A stretch of 64,000 bases of DNA from positions 372,001 to 436,000 of the forward strand of contig CAWCWV010000015.1 of NCBI GenBank assembly GCA_963799365.1, written 5' to 3'. Below, piece after piece: positions 60,232 through 64,000 of the stretch. Below the pieces are notes generated by a model, which worked only from the letters and a program-made list of their open reading frames with translations, was not told the origin of the DNA and searched no databases. Source of the stretch: Marinirhabdus sp963799365. Lineage in GTDB: Bacteria; Bacteroidota; Bacteroidia; Flavobacteriales; Flavobacteriaceae. A program made the position numbers and the translations under genes. Numbering within the stretch: the stretch's first letter is position 1; every line of letters begins with the position of its first letter.

Positions 60232-62988
60232 ATGCCAACCAAAAATAAACATGTTACATCACCCTATTACAGTATTGCCCAATTACGTCTTGCAAGATGG
60301 AATAACCTTAAATTGGAATGTAATGAACTCTCACATTCCAAGAAAGGTTCTGCATCCGAGAAAAGCCATTCTGAACAAGTAAAAACTATTTTAAATCACC
60401 TTAAATGTATTGAGTGTTATTTTGTTTTTCCAGGAAAAATAAAAATTGAAAAGTTACTTCAATGTTTAGACCGATCTGAATATACCTCACTCACCCACCA
60501 GGTAGCAGAAATTACGCGTCAATTAGTAAGTGATGATTATTTACTTAATAATAATTCCAATACACCAGACGAGCCCGAACAAGCACGTCCAGAAGAGCTT
60601 CGAGAATTATCTTCTGGCCAAAAAAAGAACTACTTTGAAGTACTTTTTGTAGAAAACCTTTCAACCATTGAAGAAAATGCCTTACACGAAAAATTAAAAG
60701 AATTACGGGAACCCAACGAACCTTTTACATACGATTTTATTGTACAGCCTTCTTTTCAGGACGCGATGATTGCCTTGATGTTTAATCCAAATATTCAGGC
60801 TGTTGTGATACGCTATGCGCCACCATTTGTGTCCTCAAATATTACAGAACTTATTACCCCGTACATTCAACACGTTTTAAATATAGACTTAAAGTCTAGG
60901 TCAGAATCTGAACTTGGTCCACTCTTAGGAGAATATGTAAAACAGTTTCGTCCCGAGCTAGACACTTACTATGTAACCGACACCTCTCTAACCGATCTAA
61001 AGAACAGTACGTTACAGCAGTTTAGCCGTATCTACTATCGTCGTGAAGATTTACAGGAATTACATTTGGGAATAATAAGAGGAATTCGTGAACGCTTTGA
61101 TACCCCCTTTTTTACAGCGCTAAAAGAATATAGCCAAAAACCAACCGGAATTTTTCATGCGATGCCTATTTCCAGAGGGAATTCAGTATTTAAATCACGC
61201 TGGATAAAGGATTTTGGAGAATTTTATGGTAGAAACATGTTTCTTGCTGAAACATCTGCTACTACTGGTGGTTTAGATTCGTTACTACAACCCACTGGAC
61301 CATTAAAAAAGGCTCAGGAAATGGCAGCCGATACCTATGGAGCACAACGTACATTTTTCGTAACCAATGGTACTTCTACTGCAAATAAAATTGTGCTGCA
61401 AGCCATTATTGAACCGGGCGATTTAGTGCTCATTGACCGAGATTGTCATAAGAGCCACCATTATGGAATGGTACTCGCAGGCGCCTATCCTGTTTACTTA
61501 GATTCCTATCCTATCCAGGAATACTCCATGTATGGGGCGGTGCCCCTAAAAAGTATTAAAGAGAAAATGCTTCAATTAAAAGAAGCAGGGCGTTTGGATA
61601 AAGTAAAAATGTTGTTGCTTACCAATTGTACCTTCGATGGTTTGGTTTACAATGTAGAAAAAGTAATGGAGCAAATTCTTGCCATAAAACCCGATATGAT
61701 TTTCCTTTGGGATGAAGCTTGGTTCGCTTTTGCTGGTTTTACCTATATATACAAACAACGTACAGGTATGTTTGTAGCGAAGAAGCTGTTCAAAAAATAT
61801 CGAAGCGAGGCGTATAAAAAAGAATACAAAGCACATATTAAAGGGCTTTCAGAAGGAGAAACACCTACTTTACCAGATCCTGAGAAGGTCTGTATTCGTG
61901 TCTACTCTACTCAGAGTACACATAAAACACTAAGTAGTTTCCGCCAGGGATCTATGATACACATTTGGGATGAAGATTTCAGAAAAAAATCTGAAAACAC
62001 CTTCTTGGAAGCATATATGACACATACTTCTACCTCACCCAATTATCAAATGCTAGCTTCACTGGATGTAGGTAGAAAACAAGTAGAATTTGAAGGATAC
62101 GAAATGGTAGAAAAAAGTATAGAGATGGCTATGGTGCTGCGGGCCAAAATTAATAACAACCCGCAACTCAACAAGTATTTTGATGTGCTCACCGTAAAGA
62201 ATTTTATCCCAGATGAATACAGAGAGAGTGGTTTAGACGAATATTACGATACCGAAACCGGCTGGAACCGAATGGAGACAGCCTGGGAAAAAGATGAGTT
62301 TATGCTCGATCCTACAAAAATTACCTTATTCATTGGAAGAACAGGCGTAGATGGCGATACCTTCAAAAATAAATATTTGATGGATCAATTTAACATCCAA
62401 ATTAATAAGACTTCCAGAAACACGGTACTATTTATGACTAACATTGGTACCACAAGAGGTAGTGTAGCTTACTTAACTAATGCACTATTAAAAATATCGG
62501 AACAGTTGGATGAAGAATTTAGGTCATTAAACAGTCGTGAAAATGAAATAAATCAGCAAAAAATCAATTCCTTAATATTCGAGGTACCGCCATTGCCCGA
62601 TTTTAGCTTTTTTCATTCGTCATTTCGTGCCGTGCCTAATGTACCTGGAGGAAATATACGTGATGCCTATTTTATGGCTTACAACGAGGAAAACTACGAA
62701 TACATTTCTTTAAAAGATTGTACACAAGCTATGGAAAATGGACGTGAGTTAGTCGCTTCTTCTTTTGTAATCCCCTACCCACCTGGATTTCCAGTTTTAG
62801 TACCCGGTCAAGTGGTGAGTCACGAGATTATTAATTTTATGTTGGCGCTGGACGTATCGGAAATTCACGGATATCGGGCAGATCTTGGTTTGCGAATATT
62901 CCGTCAAAGTGTTTTGAACCGACAAAAAACCGCTACAGCCATGGGTGCCATGGGTATGGGCGCATCAAAAAAGATAACAAGTAAATAG
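60232..62988 (+). CDS. Orn/Lys/Arg decarboxylase-family PLP enzyme, long form
   Basis: 918 residues. N-terminal about 320 residues are a wing/response-regulator-like part without catalytic motifs; the aspartate-aminotransferase-like core follows with ETSATTGGLDSLLQPTGPLKKAQ, GAQRTFFVTNGTSTANKIV, PLP-binding Asp494 (FLWDEAWFAF) and the PLP lysine Lys565 (STQSTHKTLSSFRQGSMIH). C-terminal part includes YPPGFPVLVPGQ. Expected to decarboxylate ornithine, lysine, arginine or a related amino acid, giving a diamine or polyamine precursor. Longer than the typical 715-760 residue E. coli enzymes. Twenty bases before the ATP-grasp gene. Confidence 0.92.
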   Translation: MPTKNKHVTSPYYSIAQLRLARWNNLKLECNELSHSKKGSASEKSHSEQVKTILNHLKCIECYFVFPGKIKIEKLLQCLDRSEYTSLTHQVAEITRQLVSDDYLLNNNSNTPDEPEQARPEELRELSSGQKKNYFEVLFVENLSTIEENALHEKLKELREPNEPFTYDFIVQPSFQDAMIALMFNPNIQAVVIRYAPPFVSSNITELITPYIQHVLNIDLKSRSESELGPLLGEYVKQFRPELDTYYVTDTSLTDLKNSTLQQFSRIYYRREDLQELHLGIIRGIRERFDTPFFTALKEYSQKPTGIFHAMPISRGNSVFKSRWIKDFGEFYGRNMFLAETSATTGGLDSLLQPTGPLKKAQEMAADTYGAQRTFFVTNGTSTANKIVLQAIIEPGDLVLIDRDCHKSHHYGMVLAGAYPVYLDSYPIQEYSMYGAVPLKSIKEKMLQLKEAGRLDKVKMLLLTNCTFDGLVYNVEKVMEQILAIKPDMIFLWDEAWFAFAGFTYIYKQRTGMFVAKKLFKKYRSEAYKKEYKAHIKGLSEGETPTLPDPEKVCIRVYSTQSTHKTLSSFRQGSMIHIWDEDFRKKSENTFLEAYMTHTSTSPNYQMLASLDVGRKQVEFEGYEMVEKSIEMAMVLRAKINNNPQLNKYFDVLTVKNFIPDEYRESGLDEYYDTETGWNRMETAWEKDEFMLDPTKITLFIGRTGVDGDTFKNKYLMDQFNIQINKTSRNTVLFMTNIGTTRGSVAYLTNALLKISEQLDEEFRSLNSRENEINQQKINSLIFEVPPLPDFSFFHSSFRAVPNVPGGNIRDAYFMAYNEENYEYISLKDCTQAMENGRELVASSFVIPYPPGFPVLVPGQVVSHEIINFMLALDVSEIHGYRADLGLRIFRQSVLNRQKTATAMGAMGMGASKKITSK

Positions 62989-63008
62989 TAATTAAAATTT
63001 TAGAAATT

Positions 63009-64000
63009 ATGAGTGATACTAAAACCAGTCTAACATTAAATGGAGTGCATGATATACGACGCTTTTTTCATAAAAATGAAGAGCCTATCTATTTTATTAG
63101 CGCCACGAATTTCAACCTTTTAGGAGCAGATGAATGGATAAAGGGTTTTAAGTTTATCAATTATATAGATTGTTTTGATGGCCAGCATCCTAACGTTTTT
63201 TCGCCTAAAGAAGAGATTCCTCATGATGATTTTGAAAGCATCGAGGATATTAATAACTACCTATTACAACACCCAGAAGTACAAGAATATATTAATTCTA
63301 GGAAAAAAGGGAAAAAAGCAGGTAAGGTAATGTTCCTCATGTTTACCCCAAAAACAGAAAAGCTTGCCAAAAAACTAGGCCTTGAAATTATGTTTCCATC
63401 TGCAAAGATGCGAACATTTATGGATAATAAAGTAAACACGAACCGCATTGCCGAGAAAGCTGGTGTTGCTTGTGTTCCTTATGTGCTCTCGCCTGTAAAA
63501 GACTATAAACACTTACAACAAGTTTCAAAAAAACTGGGTAACGATCTAGTGATCCAAACTCCTTTTGGAGATTCTGGACATACTACGTTCTTTATTTCAA
63601 ATGAAGAGGAGTTTAAAAAACACGAAGATGAAATCGTTGCAGAAAAAGAAGTAAAGGTTATGAAACGTATCAACTGTCGTGGATCGGCTATTGAAGCTTG
63701 CGTTACGCGTCATGGTACTATTGTGGCTCCTTTAATGACGGAATTGGTTGGCTTCAAAGAATTAACACCTTATAAGGGTGGCTGGTGCGGAAATGAAATT
63801 TATCCGAACTCATTTAGCCCTAGACTTCGAAAAAAAGCAAGAGAATATACAAGGCTTTTTGGAAATCAATTGCGTGAAGAAGGCTATAAGGGATATTTTG
63901 AGCTTGATTTCTTGATAGATCAGGACAATGGAGAAATATATTTAGGCGAATTGAACCCACGAGTTACCGGTGCTAGTTCTATAACAAACCATGCAGTTTT
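63009..64000 (+). CDS. ATP-grasp ligase (carboxylate-amine ligase/biotin carboxylase-like), 3' end outside window
   Basis: 330 codons visible from the ATG at 63009. N-terminal pre-ATP-grasp region with EEPIYFISATNFNLLGADEW, then an ATP-grasp fold: KVNTNRIAEKAGV, DLVIQTPFGDSGHTTFFI (phosphate loop), EKEVKVMKRINCRGSAIEA, and YFELDFLIDQDNGEIYLGELNPRVTG (metal-binding Glu/Asn). The strand order is that of amine-to-carboxylate ligases such as biotin carboxylase-like proteins. It would join an amine (for example the decarboxylation product) to a carboxylate using ATP. C-terminal third is outside the window. Confidence 0.9.
   Translation, partial: MSDTKTSLTLNGVHDIRRFFHKNEEPIYFISATNFNLLGADEWIKGFKFINYIDCFDGQHPNVFSPKEEIPHDDFESIEDINNYLLQHPEVQEYINSRKKGKKAGKVMFLMFTPKTEKLAKKLGLEIMFPSAKMRTFMDNKVNTNRIAEKAGVACVPYVLSPVKDYKHLQQVSKKLGNDLVIQTPFGDSGHTTFFISNEEEFKKHEDEIVAEKEVKVMKRINCRGSAIEACVTRHGTIVAPLMTELVGFKELTPYKGGWCGNEIYPNSFSPRLRKKAREYTRLFGNQLREEGYKGYFELDFLIDQDNGEIYLGELNPRVTGASSITNHAV

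Noticed and set aside
60152..60382. 76-codon ORF across the VOC/decarboxylase junction
   Set aside because: Out-of-frame overlap with two well-supported genes.

Overview
The window is AT-rich, densely coded DNA from a member of the Bacteroidota, most likely a marine Flavobacteriaceae. The evidence is a Por/T9SS C-terminal sorting domain, TonB-dependent receptor plus lipoprotein loci, a DUF3276 PUR-alpha-like protein, NusB of the long (about 310 residue) type, the MoxR/DUF58/DUF4129/DUF4350 block, and many promoters of the TAnnTTTG type (often seen as caaaaata on the + strand in front of minus-strand genes). No rRNA, tRNA, CRISPR or phage genes were seen. Most of it is ordinary chromosomal housekeeping sequence; the only intact mobile element is one IS3-family insertion sequence.

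Layout. 1-3.8 kb: periplasmic foldase (cut by the window edge), a small conserved protein and guaB. 4-10.9 kb: a minus-strand iron/haem-type uptake locus (haem-binding domain protein, DUF4856 lipoprotein, imelysin lipoprotein, HTTM membrane protein, TonB receptor). 11-24 kb: 5'-nucleotidase-like lipoprotein, HMG-CoA lyase, LysE exporter, secreted spondin-domain protein, pyrD, pepT, yajC, DUF1573, a frameshifted nusB, leucine dehydrogenase, ABC exporter, DUF3276. 23.6-25 kb: IS3 element sitting between the DUF3276 gene and its terminator. 25-39 kb: M14 carboxypeptidase, glycosyltransferase, OmpA lipoprotein, Sua5, cyclophilin-FKBP fusion, lysA, nuclease, two rhomboids, mutL. 39-47.4 kb: TRIC channel and RDD protein (minus), then SpoIIM, membrane protein, DUF4129, DUF4350, MoxR and DUF58 (plus), the widespread Bacteroidota MoxR block, here interrupted by a four-helix-bundle gene. 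47.5-57 kb: small membrane and secreted proteins, OxyR, AIM24, DUF4442, a DUF4870/PadR/PspC operon followed by a head-GIN adhesin-like gene, trxB. 57.5 kb to the end: a five-gene plus-strand operon of class III aminotransferase, nitrilase-type amidase, VOC protein, Orn/Lys/Arg-type decarboxylase and ATP-grasp ligase, cut by the window end.

The most interesting signals are: (1) the terminal operon, which looks like a complete but unassigned amino-acid/polyamine conversion pathway; (2) families of short-period degenerate tandem repeats. An 8-bp family starts directly at the stop codons of four unrelated genes, always in the same orientation relative to the gene, and a 7-bp family brackets the four-helix-bundle gene as inverted arrays exactly filling the gaps to its neighbours; (3) nusB split by a +1 shift; (4) structured palindromic intergenic elements at 25.0 and 54.5 kb.
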